This document shows positions 41,083 to 53,600 of a DNA stretch of 64,000 nt, piece after piece (within the stretch, counting starts at the first letter, position 1; the number at the start of each line of letters is the position of its first letter). A model generated the notes under the pieces. That model worked only from the letters and a program-made list of their open reading frames with translations. It was not told where the DNA came from and made no database searches. The stretch lies in the NCBI GenBank assembly GCA_001643675.2, contig LSRY02000010.1:589501-653500 (forward strand), written 5' to 3'. The DNA is from Monocercomonoides exilis (Eukaryota; Preaxostyla; Oxymonadida; Polymastigidae). Both the position numbers and the translations under genes were made by a program.

Positions 41083-43591
41083 TCATAAAAATGGTTGAGT
41101 TCCGTTCCAATCAAAAACTGCAGTTGGAAAAGCTGTTTTCATCAGCAGCTCAACAGGAGGAGTAAGTTTTGTACTTTTTGTCGCTCTCATCGTAGAATGT
41201 GAAGATAATTCTGAATATCAAAAACAAAATGGGAAAAAAAAAACAATGAATGGATTTTCGGAAAATAAAATTTTGAAAATATAATAAAATCATAAAAAAG
41301 TATTGGAGAGAAAGAAAAACAGCAAAAAATAAATCATTTTTCAAATAGTATATGAGATATTTGAAATCAACACATACTTACAGTTATTCTCGTCTCTGTG
41401 TTTTCTTTCCTCATCTGATCATAATAATACACATCAAATTCAGTTGTGTACGAATCCCTCTGCTTGCTGCGGTGAATCTCATCCAGAAGAGGCAGCGAGA
41501 ACGGAGTGAATATAACTGAATAATGCGACTCAAACGTCACAACCCAAACAGGACACACAGGATATTTCATATTGAACCCGACTTCAATTTGCTGATACAC
41601 CTCAAAGATCGAAAGATGGCCTATTACAGAGCGCTGCTCAATGCCGTGCAGCAGAAGCTCCTCCTCTTCCCGTTTGGACGACGTCGGAGGCGCAGGGACT
41701 GTCTGAACGCCGTCGAAGCAGTTTCCCCTTGCCTTCCCAATCAGCATGCAGTTCACCAGCTCCTGTGTGCAGTAGTCGTTGTGGTCAACAAGAGGCAACG
41801 GGAAATCCGCGTCCTGCTGAATTTTCTCGATGCCTCGCGAGAAAATCACAGACAGAAGAAACAGACACACACCCCAGTCTCCTTTCAGTTGCGCCAGTTT
41901 GGCTTCCACAAGACGCTGAAGCCCAGAAAAGCTGCTGGCGGTGGCAAGGCTGACACAGCCAGCCCGAGGAAAGCCAGCAGTCGCAGGACAAGACGAAGTG
42001 AAGAATGCCAAAGAAGCCTTGCGACACTCGCCGCAGCGCCACAAGATGATTGACAATGCTCTGACTAGCAAAGCCTGCTGCTCGCTTGAAGTGAATGTGA
42101 AGTGTGACGATGACAGCGAATGAGATGAGGAGGAAGAGGAAGAAGACAAAGCCGATCCGCAAAACTCTCCTTCTCCAAATGCTGAGAAGGCAGTTGGAGT
42201 GTCTTTGCTGTGGAAAGCGAGCTGCAAAATCTGTGCCTGAACAGCCGCCAGAATGCCACAAGGCCCGCCTTCCCGCTGGACAAGCCCGAAGGAGTTCGTT
42301 CCACCGGCAGGGCGGAAAAAGAACCCTTGCATCCACGCAGCAGGGAACGAACGGCGCGGCCGATCGCCAAAGATCAGCTGCTGCAGCCGACACAGCTCGG
42401 AGGAAGAAAGCGGACGGCCGGAATTAGACGACGATCCCATTGCTGCTGCAGCTGCTGATTCTGATTCCTTCAGCTGATGGCTTGACGTTGCAAAAGCAGA
42501 AGAATGAGCAGACGAGCCAAAAGTCGGAGAAGTTGAAGAAGAAAATGAAGGTGAAGCGCTTGATGATGGAGGAATGACAGAAGATGAGAAATCAAAATCT
42601 TCCAAGTCGCTTTCTTTTATTTCGCTATCTGTCAAAGTTGTCCCTTGAGTACTAGAGAAGCGTTTTTCAGTTGGGCGTTGTATTTTTTGCTTGCTTCGAT
42701 ATTTGATATCGTTTCTACTTCTTTCATCAGTCTCGTTTCCTTCATCAGAAAGAAATTTATCTTCTGGTCTCGAAATTCCTTCTCCATTTTTAACATTATC
42801 CGCTAACCTTCCACTCTTTTGAAATGGCAAAACGTGCTGCTGCAAAAAAAATCCAGATTTAGAAGATTTTTCTTGTTCTGAAGCTATATTATCTTCCTTC
42901 TTAAAAGTATCACTTTCATCACCTCCATAAAATCGAAGTTTTTGTTTCGAACTTTCATCTTTTTTCCCGTCACTTAATAAAAAAGGAGAAGATGATCTTT
43001 TAGTTTCACCTTTTCCTTCATCTTCTCCAACATGAACAGATGCTATTGCTTTTTGTTTCTTCTTTTTAATGACAAATTGTCTGAGTTGTGCTTCTCTTTC
43101 TGCTTCACATCCTTGATCTTTTGTTGCTGCGCTTTCAGAAATGCCTTTTGCTGAAGAATGACTTTGTACATTTCTTGGTGTTCCTAAATATTTTTTTTAT
43201 TATTATTTTTAAAAATAAAAAAGCATGACGCAATTGTACAAATGAATTAAATGTCTAAAATACATACGAATTGAAAGCATTGTTTCGCAAAGAAGTTCCA
43301 AAATTGAAACAAGAGGCTTTGCTATTGTGAATAAAAAAAATTAAAAAATTATTCTTGAAAATTCGAATTTAAAAATAATTGCATACGACGCGCTTTATTT
43401 GCTCTTGATTCCCTCTCAAGAGAAAAAACTTCAATAAGCTCTTTTCTTGTTGTTATTGCGTCCTCTTTTTTCGGATGTTCAGTTTCATATGTATTTAAAG
43501 AATCAAGTAATCCCTTTTTCCCAAGATGCTCTCTAATAAGTGCATCCACAGCCCTTTCTAAAATATTATCTTCCAACCCACGCTCTGTCAT
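41083..43591 (-). CDS. MINDY4: MINDY-4-type (FAM188/DUF4205) deubiquitinase, 4 exons
   Basis: The exons are 43387-43591, 43268-43321, 41378-43183 and 41083-41210, giving 730 residues with TGA stop. The N-terminus (ALIREHLGKKGLLDSLNTYE, then TTRKELIEVFSLE) matches the MINDY-4 LisH-like region, continued by exon 2 (PKPLVSILELL). A Ser-rich linker follows. The catalytic domain starts near LIFGDRPRRSFPAAWMQGF. Catalytic Cys395 lies in VQREGGPCGILAAVQ and catalytic His640 in VWVVTFESHYSVIF. The C-terminus PPVELLMKTAF, then FDWNGTQPFL matches the family ending. The last intron uses donor GTATGT, four bases beyond a GTAAGT; only the former restores the frame. The family trims K48-linked ubiquitin chains. 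MINDY-4 biology is little known. Confidence 0.88.
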
Positions 43592-43746
43592 CTTTGAGAA
43601 AATAAAGCTCTTTTTAAATGTGATCTATTACATAATATTATTTAAGTTGTGAAACTGTTAATATTTTAGCAAAATTTTGATAATTGAAAATAATTGTCGA
43701 AAATGTTCGTTTATTCGTTTCATTTCGTGCTTTCTTTGTAAAAAAA

Positions 43747-43771
43747 TTTTTTTTTTTTTTTTTTTTTTTTT
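43747..43771 (+). repeat. Homopolymer of 25 T
   Basis: An uninterrupted T run upstream of the MINDY-4 gene. Confidence 0.9.
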
Positions 43772-44288
43772 GTGACAGACAAATATTTTTAAAATTAGTC
43801 ATGTCGAAGAGGTTTCGATGCAAATATCAAAATTTTTTGTTTAATAAAAGATTAACAATTTTGATAAGTTTTTCCTCCAAAAAATCAAAATTACAAAAAA
43901 TACTCAAACCACATTAAGTGATAAATATCAAATTGACTTTTTTTGAATTTTGCGAAAAATGAAGTTGCAGTGCAAGAAAAATGATTAAAGAATGCAAAAT
44001 TCTATAAAATATGAAAACAAAGCACTTGCAAATTTTCAAACATAATGACTTGTCAATTGGTATTGTTTATTAATTTCAAAGTTCATTTTGTTTAATTATT
44101 TTTATTATTAATTAATATCTTATGTTTTTATCAAATTTCTGTTTTTTCTCACAAAATATCACAGAAAAAATATAACAACCTGGCAATAGTATCATTTCAA
44201 TTTCAATGAAATTTCATGAATGGAAAAAGAAATAAGATCAAAAAATGCGATTATTTTCATTTTTGAAAATATAACTGAAAAGATTACA

Positions 44289-44331
44289 AAAAGAAAGAAA
44301 GAAAGAAAAAGGAAAAAGAAAAAAGAAAAAA
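44289..44331. repeat. Purine-rich (GAAA)n tract
   Basis: Repeated AAAGA/GAAA units without pyrimidines; noncoding simple sequence. Confidence 0.85.
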
Positions 44332-45439
44332 AAGTTCCACATTATTAAACAACAATGGCTGGATGACCGAAGCAACACTTGGATGGAAAACGAAATGTGC
44401 ATGAGTGATTGTTTTTGAAATCATTCCTTTTTTCGGAGTGATGATAATTGAAAAGATTTTCATCAAAAGATAATATTATTTTAATTCAGATGATTAATGC
44501 ATCACACTAATTGAAAAAGCTTATATTTTATGTTTGAAAATGACATAAATATCTTCAAATGGGGGAAAATACGGACTTTCAAGCTTTTTTTGCACAAAAC
44601 ATGAAAAATTTGTTTCACTTATAACATTTTTTAACTTAACCAGATTTCAAAATAAATTTGATTTTCACAACTGTAAATAAACCTCTTTGATGTTATAACA
44701 AAATGTTTTGTGACCTCACATGTATTTCATAAAATAAACCCATTTCTATTGTGTTTTTTGATCTCAAAAGTTAATGAAATGTGCATAATTCTCAATGAAA
44801 ATGCCTGAAGTGAAATATTTTCCCCCAAATAGTCTTTTCACTTTTCTGTGTTCATGAACAAATACATTAAAGAAGATTTTTGCCTGTCGTTTCAAACAGA
44901 ATAAACATAATTTCAAAAATAATCACAAATATTCTTTTCAGAAATTCAGGAAAGACAAACTCTTTTGGATCAAAAAGAAGAAAAATGTTTTCTTTTCCCA
45001 GTTTTTCGTCATTCGAGAGCATAACATGATAATTCGTTAAAAATCGCTGAAGCTCAATCGAAGTTGAAACATATATTTTTCACAACACATATTTAATTAA
45101 ACCTTTCGATCGAAGTGTCACTGTCAATAACAAAATATTCGGTTTTTCTTTTGAAAATATAATGTCAATTTCACATTATGTGTCTTTCGCTGATGAACAG
45201 CATTAGCGATAACCTTTCCTCAGGCTTTGAAAACCACATAATAGCCAGAAGCAATTATTTCTTCATTCGTTAAAAGTGGAGTAGTGATTAATCATTGGAA
45301 TGCTGTTCAAACCACGTATTCGGACGAAACTTTTGCGACACATAGGCTTCGAGACTTTGAATTCTGTTTTCATTGAAATATTTGCAACCATCAAGACTTT
45401 CTGAATTAATGGAATTTCAATTTTATTTTGTGAGAACCA

Positions 45440-45522
45440 AAACAAAACAATAAAAAATAAAATAAAATAAAATAAAAATAAAAATAAATAAATTAATAAA
45501 TTAATAAATTAATAAAAATTTT
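45440..45522. repeat. (AAAAT)n/(AATTAAT)n simple repeat
   Basis: A run of ATAAAA units passes into AATTAATA units; noncoding. Confidence 0.85.
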
Positions 45523-46037
45523 TCTTTTTGAAATAATCAAATATAATAAAATAAAGTTATTTTTTTAAAAAAGTCATCATTCACGATGAAGGGCATTTCA
45601 ACAAAAGGGCTGACAATTTGAAATGAAGAGTTTTGGATAAACAGATAACATTTAATTAGTAGTGAAACGTAATGCTAGAGTTAGTGCTGTTTTAAACATT
45701 CGTTAGTTAAATTGTATTTACTTTTAAATCCTCTCAAAAAGATTTTCCTCCAATAATAAAAGCCTCAACTTGAAAACTTCTAAATATCATTATTTCATTT
45801 ACCAACATAATTGTTGAAACATAAAAAATGAATGAAAATACTTCACAACAAAAAATAGGTTGACAAAAATTTTAACATCCAATTTATGAAAAGAATGGCT
45901 TTGAATGTTTTCATATTATTTGAATAAGTTGAAATACTTTCTCAAACATTTTTAAAGCATTTCGCAGTCATCCTTCATGAAAATCTATTTTGCTTTGGTT
46001 TGTTGAAAACAAAGAAAGCCAAAAGAATGCATTATCT

Positions 46038-47387
46038 TCAAAAGCGAAACACACAAGATCCGCTAAATGTCAATCGTCTTATCCAACGTGTTGGGTTAAA
46101 CGAGCGACTTCCATCAGAAATCGATTCGAACTGAAGTGATAGAGAAGACGGAGTGTAGTTTGGAACTTCGAAGAAGAGTTTAGCTGGTCCCATCTGCTTC
46201 CTGAATAGCGGTGTAATAGTGTCATCCGTACTGATGCGCAGTAGCATTCCCCGCTCCTCGTCCTTTTCCATTGGATCTGTCATCCACACCACTTCGTGGT
46301 CGCCAAGTGAGTATTCTGTCATCTCCTTCCTCTTTGACGACTCCTCTGATTGAGACACAAAATTAACCCCACTGACACTAGGTGGAACTTTAACCTTAAC
46401 GCAGATCTTTGTGCACATAGTGTCTGCTGGAACATCTGTGATAAGTTTCAGCAGTAGCTCTACTCTGTGTGGATTAATTTCATTGTAGCTCACAACAAGC
46501 GACAAAGGAAGTGTCACTTTCTTCGAGATGCGATATTGCATAAGCTGTGTCTCTCCAATGGGTAAAGAGCTAATTCGCAGCGACTTATCTTTTTCAAATG
46601 CGTCGGCATCAACAATTGAATGAAAAGAAGCATCATCTAATATAACAGAATGAGGAAGAGCATGTGCAGCTTGAGTCGTATCCGCCATCAGAATGTGCTG
46701 AAGGAAACTAAGTTTCGTTGCAATAATTCCTTTACAAAAAGATTTGATATTGACGCATCCTGTGACTTGTGAAGTGATCACTTCCCTTGCCTTTCCAATC
46801 GTGACGTGAATAGTTTCTAAAAGATCCAAAAATACATTGTTTGCATTAGACTCATCTGTGATGGATTTTTGAGCTGTTTCACTGCTAGTTGTGTCATCAG
46901 CATATAGAAGTGAAGGCGGAAGAAAAGAACGAAGTTTGCTGAGAGTTTCAACAACAGAACTTTTTGAAGATTTATCAGATGAATCAGACTTGACGAAAGG
47001 CTTAATATCGTCAGTGCTTGTTGTTTGTGCATGACCAAAATTTAAAACTTCTTCCACTAATTCAAGAATAAGAGAATAATGTTCTCGGACTGTCAATTCA
47101 GAGGTGTATCCGCAAAAGTCTGAAATATTGCGTGAAATCGCAGAAAGCAACTCCAAAAGGTAAGTTGGAGATCCATTGAAAATTGTTGCAGCAACGAAAT
47201 ATAGATCATTTACAAATAAGCTAACAAAATTGACTCCATCAATGTTGAAAATTGGTCCACATTTCCCCTTTGTCGACTGCATTTCATGCCAATAATCATC
47301 AGAAGTAATGCGTGGGATATCTCCACGATAGTCTTTGTAAAATAGTGTATCCCCCTTTACGTTTAATATGAAAAACTGTGAAATCAT
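46038..47387 (-). CDS. AP4M1: AP-4 adaptor complex mu subunit, single exon
   Basis: 449 residues run from ATG 47387 to TGA 46038, close to human AP4M1 (453). The N-terminal longin-type domain begins MISQFFILNVKGDTLFYKDY and ends with LNFGHAQTTSTDDIKPFV, where AP-4 mu has the characteristic QTTSTE-LR-FI motif. After a Ser-rich linker the mu homology domain starts at about residue 225 (VNIKSFCKGIIATKLSFLQ). It continues with MQYRISKKVTLPLSLVVSY and ends FNPTRWIRRLTFSGSCVFRF, like NP-RWVRYLT-SG-Y in the family. AP-4 makes non-clathrin vesicles at the trans-Golgi network and its mu subunit reads Tyr-based cargo signals. AP-4 is patchily lost among eukaryotes. The gene lies 264 bp downstream of the VPS13 stop on the same strand. 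Confidence 0.88.
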   Translation of the reverse strand: MISQFFILNVKGDTLFYKDYRGDIPRITSDDYWHEMQSTKGKCGPIFNIDGVNFVSLFVNDLYFVAATIFNGSPTYLLELLSAISRNISDFCGYTSELTVREHYSLILELVEEVLNFGHAQTTSTDDIKPFVKSDSSDKSSKSSVVETLSKLRSFLPPSLLYADDTTSSETAQKSITDESNANNVFLDLLETIHVTIGKAREVITSQVTGCVNIKSFCKGIIATKLSFLQHILMADTTQAAHALPHSVILDDASFHSIVDADAFEKDKSLRISSLPIGETQLMQYRISKKVTLPLSLVVSYNEINPHRVELLLKLITDVPADTMCTKICVKVKVPPSVSGVNFVSQSEESSKRKEMTEYSLGDHEVVWMTDPMEKDEERGMLLRISTDDTITPLFRKQMGPAKLFFEVPNYTPSSLSLQFESISDGSRSFNPTRWIRRLTFSGSCVFRF

Positions 47388-47651
47388 ATAATTTGTTGAT
47401 CTCTGAACCCTTATAGTATGTGAAATGTCAAAAAATAATAAACTAAAAGGTCTCCGAAATTCAACCGCAAAATTTATTGTTATAAATTATTAACTAAAAT
47501 TACGTTTCAAAAAGCAAAAATATGTTTAAAAACACTTCTATACATTGCCCAATCTTAGAAAAAATAATTTCCAAATAACAATAATAATAAAAATTTTAAT
47601 AAAAATACATAAAAATTTTGATAACTAAAAAATGAGTGACTAATACGCATT

Positions 47652-50600
47652 TTATTCGTTTAAACTTTTGAGCTTATCTTCCATGACTTGTTCAATCTGG
47701 TCTTTGGTTCGAATAGCTCTCCCAGAATCCTCGCACTCAATAATTTCTACAACATGGGATTGATCCTGGGAAGGACTTCGATTGAACATTGAAAAAATTG
47801 ACGAAGAAGAAGAAGATGGAGATGGAGAAGATATTTGAGATGCTTTTGAAGAAGCAGCATTTTCAGCTGGTTTTTTCGAAAGTGAAGAAATAAAAGGAGA
47901 GCGAAGAACAACTTCGATATTATTACCTTTTACAGATAAAGATGCAATCGATTGCAGATCATGGCACCAAACAAGATTATGTTTCGTCGAATCGCTCCAA
48001 TTCGTCATAATATAAAGTATCCGGATAGAAGTCACAACCACAGCTCTTTTATCTGTCTGTCGCACTTCTGTTTTGAACAGCAGTTCTTCTCCCTCAAAAA
48101 ATGTCGCCACATCTCGAAATACACTTAGCGCCTCGCTCAGTTTTCCGTTGTAGCATCCAATGATGCAGTCTCCACCGACATACCTTTCTGTCCGCACTCT
48201 TCCTTTGACACCCTTCTTCCACACGCTGCTTCCCCCGTCTTCAGCCGTCCATCCTTTCACACCTTCCATCGTGTGTGAAGCCATCGACAGCGTCCCGCTC
48301 ACTGGCTGCAACGCAACACCAATCACACCTTTCCCCATTCCTTTAAACAGACCCTTCACACCTTCTTTCTGGGCACCACTTACTGGTTCCTTCACAATCC
48401 CGCTGACTCCTTTAACCATCGATTTAAGCAAAGCAGTCACGCCTTTTCCGAGCCCTTCAATCGGATTTGAACTTGGAGCAATCACAGTTGAAGGAGTTGT
48501 GCTTCTTTGCTTAAGTCCTGTTTGAGTTGGTTCTTGTGGCTGCTGTTGGTTTTGCTCTCCAGTCAGCACAGATATACCTTGCATCGCAGCAGATGATACA
48601 GAAGTGACTGTATTGCTCACTGTGTATAATGTCTTTGATATCAATTTCTTTCCTCCACTTCCCACTCCTTTGATAAAGCTTGACACACTCCCTTCCTTCA
48701 GTCCACGAGCAGTTTCACTCATAAGATCGGTTACCCCTCCTTTCAGGCCACGCATTAATCCAACAGGATTTCCAATTGCCTCCACTCCAAACAAAAGTGA
48801 ATACCAATTTTTCATCAAAGTTGCTGTGTAATGGCGTCGAAGAGATGTAGCAACATGCAGTGCAGATGACGATACACGAACGAGAGACAAAGAATCGACT
48901 GTGATGATCGAATCAATATTGCCAATAACTGCACCAAAAAATGATGCTACATTTCTCAAAACGCTGCTCTTCTCTTCGTTTGCCGATCCAATCCCAAGAT
49001 CACCTGTCGTTTTAAATAGAATGTGAATTCTGGTCTCAGAAATCTTAAAGTTCTCAATTAGAACTTGTTGCATAATTCTTTCTTCATTTTGCCTCTGAAC
49101 GATTTCGATTTTCTTCTTTTCTTTTGAATTCTCGCCTGACAATTGAGGAATTGCGCTTCCCATTTCATACAAACTGAAGTAGTTATTTCCTGTTCCGTTT
49201 CCTTCTCCTGTCCAGTCAACACCGCTCCATCCAATCATACCCATTTGTTTCATAATATTCTCTATAAGCTCAATAACTCCAAGTTCTTCAACGTATTTTG
49301 TTAATCGCACAATAAATGGTTCCTCGATGCAAATGTCCATAACTGACACAGTTAAAACTCCTTTTTTGATAAGCAGCACTCTTCCAATGCCTCCACCAAC
49401 AAGTTTTTTCTTCAGTTCTTTTGCTGTAACTTTTGGATTGAAATGCGTGTCAATTTCAACGCCAAATAAGTTCCATCTTTTTAGTTCTCCTCCAAAAGCC
49501 TTTTCATTCTTCAATCCATGCACCTCAAAATGAATCATTCCCTCTTTCTTCTTCCTTTCTTCTTCTCCTTCTTTACCACTGACTCTTCCGCTGAACACAA
49601 CTGGAAACAGCGTTCCTTGTCGAAAACTGTCCAGCTGAACTCTTCCGACCACTCCATTAAGTGACCACCATCCATCACGCTCTACCACTCCAACATCAAT
49701 ATGACTGACAGAGAAAAGAAGTAGTTCAGAAGGACGAGTGCTCAGAACTCTAACGTTGTTGTTCATGCCAATTTGATTCATCCTATCGGAATAAGCACTT
49801 TCGCTGTTATTATCTCCAATTTCTGAAATGAAAGATAATTCGATACGTTGGACAGAAAGGTCGATACTTAATCCTGAAATTTTCATTGAAGAACCATTAT
49901 TTGCTTTTTGAAGATCTTTGCTGCCCGAATTTTCTAACTCTTGATCTGCGTTGTTCTCTTTCCATTCCTTTATATTTAACCATCCTCTTCGAGATTTATT
50001 GAAGTTCTTTTCGATTTTTCCAATGGTGCTGTGGTGATTTCGTTTATTGTTCATGGCGATAAGATGATGAGGAGTGCTTTCTGTAACCATTGAAATATCC
50101 AGCACACGACGAATGCCGTCTGTCGAGCAAACAAACAAGTACCCGCAAACCCTTCCTCTTTCGTTAACGAATGTGACAGGTGGTGTCATCTTTAACTCTG
50201 ATAAGTTTATAAACACATCATTTGGCACTTCAGAAGCGCGAAATTCACATGGACACAATTCAGACGAATAATTGGAAAGAGGAGCCATTATTACAGAAGA
50301 AGAAGGTGACGCTGATATTCGTCTGTTCGATGGAGATGATGTTTGCGCCGACATTTGAGTTGAAGATAAAGTTCGTTTTAATTTATCAGATGAAGCTGTT
50401 AAGTCATCGAGTGAAGATCCTAAATACGTCAGCAAAGAAGGAGAAGGTGGTGGCAAAGGTGTTCCAGAACGAATGTTTTCAGAAACAATTGGAGCAAATG
50501 AATGAGAATATGTGTGAAGATGTGGCGGTGGTGGAGGAGGCTGACGGAAGTGAACAATAACAATTGGAGGAGCAGAGTGATCAAACAATGCATATGGAAT

Positions 50601-53600
50601 AGCAGAATACGCTGATATGTCAACATATCCAGAAGGAGTGTTTTTCTGAATAATTGTAAATTGGAATGGCGTTCGATTTTTAATAATGTATGGAGATTGT
50701 TGAGGCAAGTTATCTGATATTCCATTTGCTTTATTTCTGGAAACATGGTTTTCAATTCTTTTCAATTTTCTCCTCAAACTTTGAACCTGCGATTTGTGGA
50801 ATGCATCATCAAGACTATTCTCATTTTTAAGTTCATTTACAGCTGTTCTATTCATATTTTGTAATTTTTCATTTTTCATCTGTTGTTTTATTTTTCTTAT
50901 TTGCCTTTGTGTAACCTTCTGCTTCTTTGATGTTTTGCCCCAAGATTTGTAATTCAAGCCTTCTCTTCCAAAGTGTTCTTTGCATTCTTCACACGATATG
51001 GTCATGAGTAATGATTTGGTCCCTGGATGTTCTCTTGATCTCAAATGCACCAAAAGCGGTCTTTGAGATTCATCATTCAGCTTTTGATGTTTCACGCTGT
51101 GATGGTGGGAAGATGCTGATGGTGGCCTGGAAGGATCAGCTGAAGACATTTGAGTCGGAGTTGAAGCTCTCGATGTGCTGCTTTTTAAATTATTATTCGA
51201 TACAATGTTTGAAGGAGAATTTGGTGAAAATGCGACAAATGGAATTGGATTAATATCGAGAGATGTGTATAGAAGAATTGTCAAATCATCTGTTTGATTC
51301 AGGTCAATTGGCCCAGACCAACGAAGAGCATGATGTTCTGCTACAGTTGATACAGTCATGAAAGAAGGAGTATGCGCATGGAACACACGAGAAGACGGCA
51401 TTGCATTACCTACATTTGCAGAATAAAAACTACTGGTTTCATCTCCATTTGTAATGGTCTTTGCATCTGAATCTGTTTGCCTCTGATCCAGCAACTTCCT
51501 TTTCTTGGAAAGCTCAATTTCTGAAGATAATGATGCAAATGTTACTGAAGAATCTGTTTCGATATCGGATGAGGTGTTTTCATTATCAGCTGAATCAAGC
51601 GAAATTTCATCTATTTCAACTGAGCTGTGTAAGTGCAAACTATCAGAATCAGATAATGAATACATATCATGATAAGATAGTGAAGAGCTTGATTCTTCGT
51701 CGCTCATATTTGAAGGTTGTGACGGATCATCAAAATCATTTTTGTTCTCATGAGTTCTAATTTTCATTTCTTTCTTTTGATTTTCTGTTTTGCTGTAAAA
51801 AATATCTTCCTTTTCGTTGTTTTTTAATTTTTCTCTTTTCTTGATTGCAATTTGTATCCATTTCCGTGTGCACCCTTCTCCCTCAGAATTCAACCACATC
51901 CATCCAACCTCAGATTTATCGCTTGGAAGTTTCATTACAACTTCGTTTGCATCCGTTGCGCAAGCCGCAAGTCCGCGAGTTGCTAAAAACTCGTCTCGTG
52001 TTTGTTTGCTACGAATAGCCTCAGCTGGACTCATTACTCCTTCTGCCTGAGAATCTGCCAAGTCATTTGTTGAAAGATGAAGTTGCTGATTCTGCACGGA
52101 AATCTGCTTTTTTCTGATTTGTTCTTTCTTCTGTGCCTCCATCAGCATCTGTTCTTCTTCATGCTTTGTAAGATAACTACGCACATAAATATCATACTCA
52201 TCGCATTCATTCACAAAACAGAACCTCGGTGCAATTGTAACCGTCTTTGTCCTGTCAAATGGAGGCTTTGCTTGCTGTATAGCAACTGCCATTTCGTGCA
52301 ATACCTTTCCATCGTTAACAGTCACTATTTCGCATGTGCCAACAGTATCCACAGAAAAAGGCTGAGAGCTTCCTCCAAGTTGAGGCATAGCAAACCTTAA
52401 GCTCATTCGATAATTTGGTGTAGGCGTTGGATTTTGTGTATGGAACGAAAAAGGAAGGGGAAACACTTGTCTAGGTGTGATCGAAATTGAGTCGTTAATT
52501 GGTGTGTGCTCTGAAGATTGATCCATGGAAGTTGTGCCTTTGGTTGAGTGCTTGAGAAACCATGGAAGATTGAATACTGACTGAGAAGGAACAGATGCTG
52601 TAAAAGATTCTTTTGAATTTGACTGATTGAATGAAGTCATCGAATGAATAAAAGGCATCTTTGGAGGTTCCTGAAGATAGACAACTTGAAGAGAAGAGCA
52701 GTTTATAATCCAATAAGGAGAAAAGAAAGTCAAAAATCGCATCCTCCTTTGCATAGTTGTTTCCATAAAAAGTGTTACTTGATCCAAAAATAGCAAACGA
52801 GGTGTATGTGGTTCCTTGACAATTGAATGGATGTCAGAAGCATCTCCAAGTTCTGTTTCTTCATTCACAGACATTGAACCAATTTTTGATGAAGAAGATC
52901 TCTTTCCTGCTCGTTTGGCTATCTGGCGCTGCTCTTCTAATATCTTTTCAACCATTTGTGCTGGTGTTATTTTCTCTGGGTGTTCGTGGATAATAAACAG
53001 ATTCGACCAGATATCGCCAAATTCAAAGACTACACTATCATTTTGTTTGGTTCTATGAAACATTCTTTTTTGAGGAGGCCGTTTTGAATCAAAAGAAACA
53101 GTTTCTTTTCTCTTCTTTTTGGCTCGTTTCTTTATCAATTGAGATGGTAATTGCATGAATGATGAAGTTGATTCATCTTCCGAAAAGGCTCCCTCTGAAA
53201 ATTCTTGCTTCGTGTCTGAGAAATCTTCAGAAGCGCTTATTCCTTTTGCTTTTGTATTCTTTCTTTTTTGATCTTGTTCAGTTTGTTTTTCTCGCGAATT
53301 ACCCGATAAATGCGGTGATAAAGGAGAAAAGCTGCTTAAAATACTATTTTGAATCGGTTCGTTTGTATCAAATTCATTTCCTTGTATTTCATTGTTTTCT
53401 GATTTGACATATTCCTTTGAATGCAATTCATCTTTGATTATTTGTTCATGATCAGATTCTTTGTCTTCAGAATTAATGTTTCTTCCTTCAAAATTGATTG
53501 TGCTTATCAATTTTCCCTTTGCAAAGCAGACACGAGCAGCTATTGCGCCCATCATTGGGAAGTGATACAATCCAATCGACGATCCAGGAGCAATGAATGC

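Larger units (their letters stand above)
43592..46037. other. Longest gene-free stretch in the window
   Basis: About 2.4 kb of AT-rich DNA lies between the MINDY-4 start and the AP-4 mu 3' end, both on the minus strand. Only short frames occur. A less AT-rich patch at about 45180-45420 has no recognised family or strong fold. It holds homopolymer and simple repeats listed separately. Confidence 0.55.

Noticed and set aside
40844-41098. 84-codon plus-strand frame
   Set aside because: It overlaps the conserved final exon of the MINDY-4 gene on the other strand and has no recognisable content.
41785-42393. Long antisense and alternate frames across the MINDY-4 catalytic exon
   Set aside because: The sense frame carries the catalytic Cys and family motifs; this GC-richer exon simply opens other frames.
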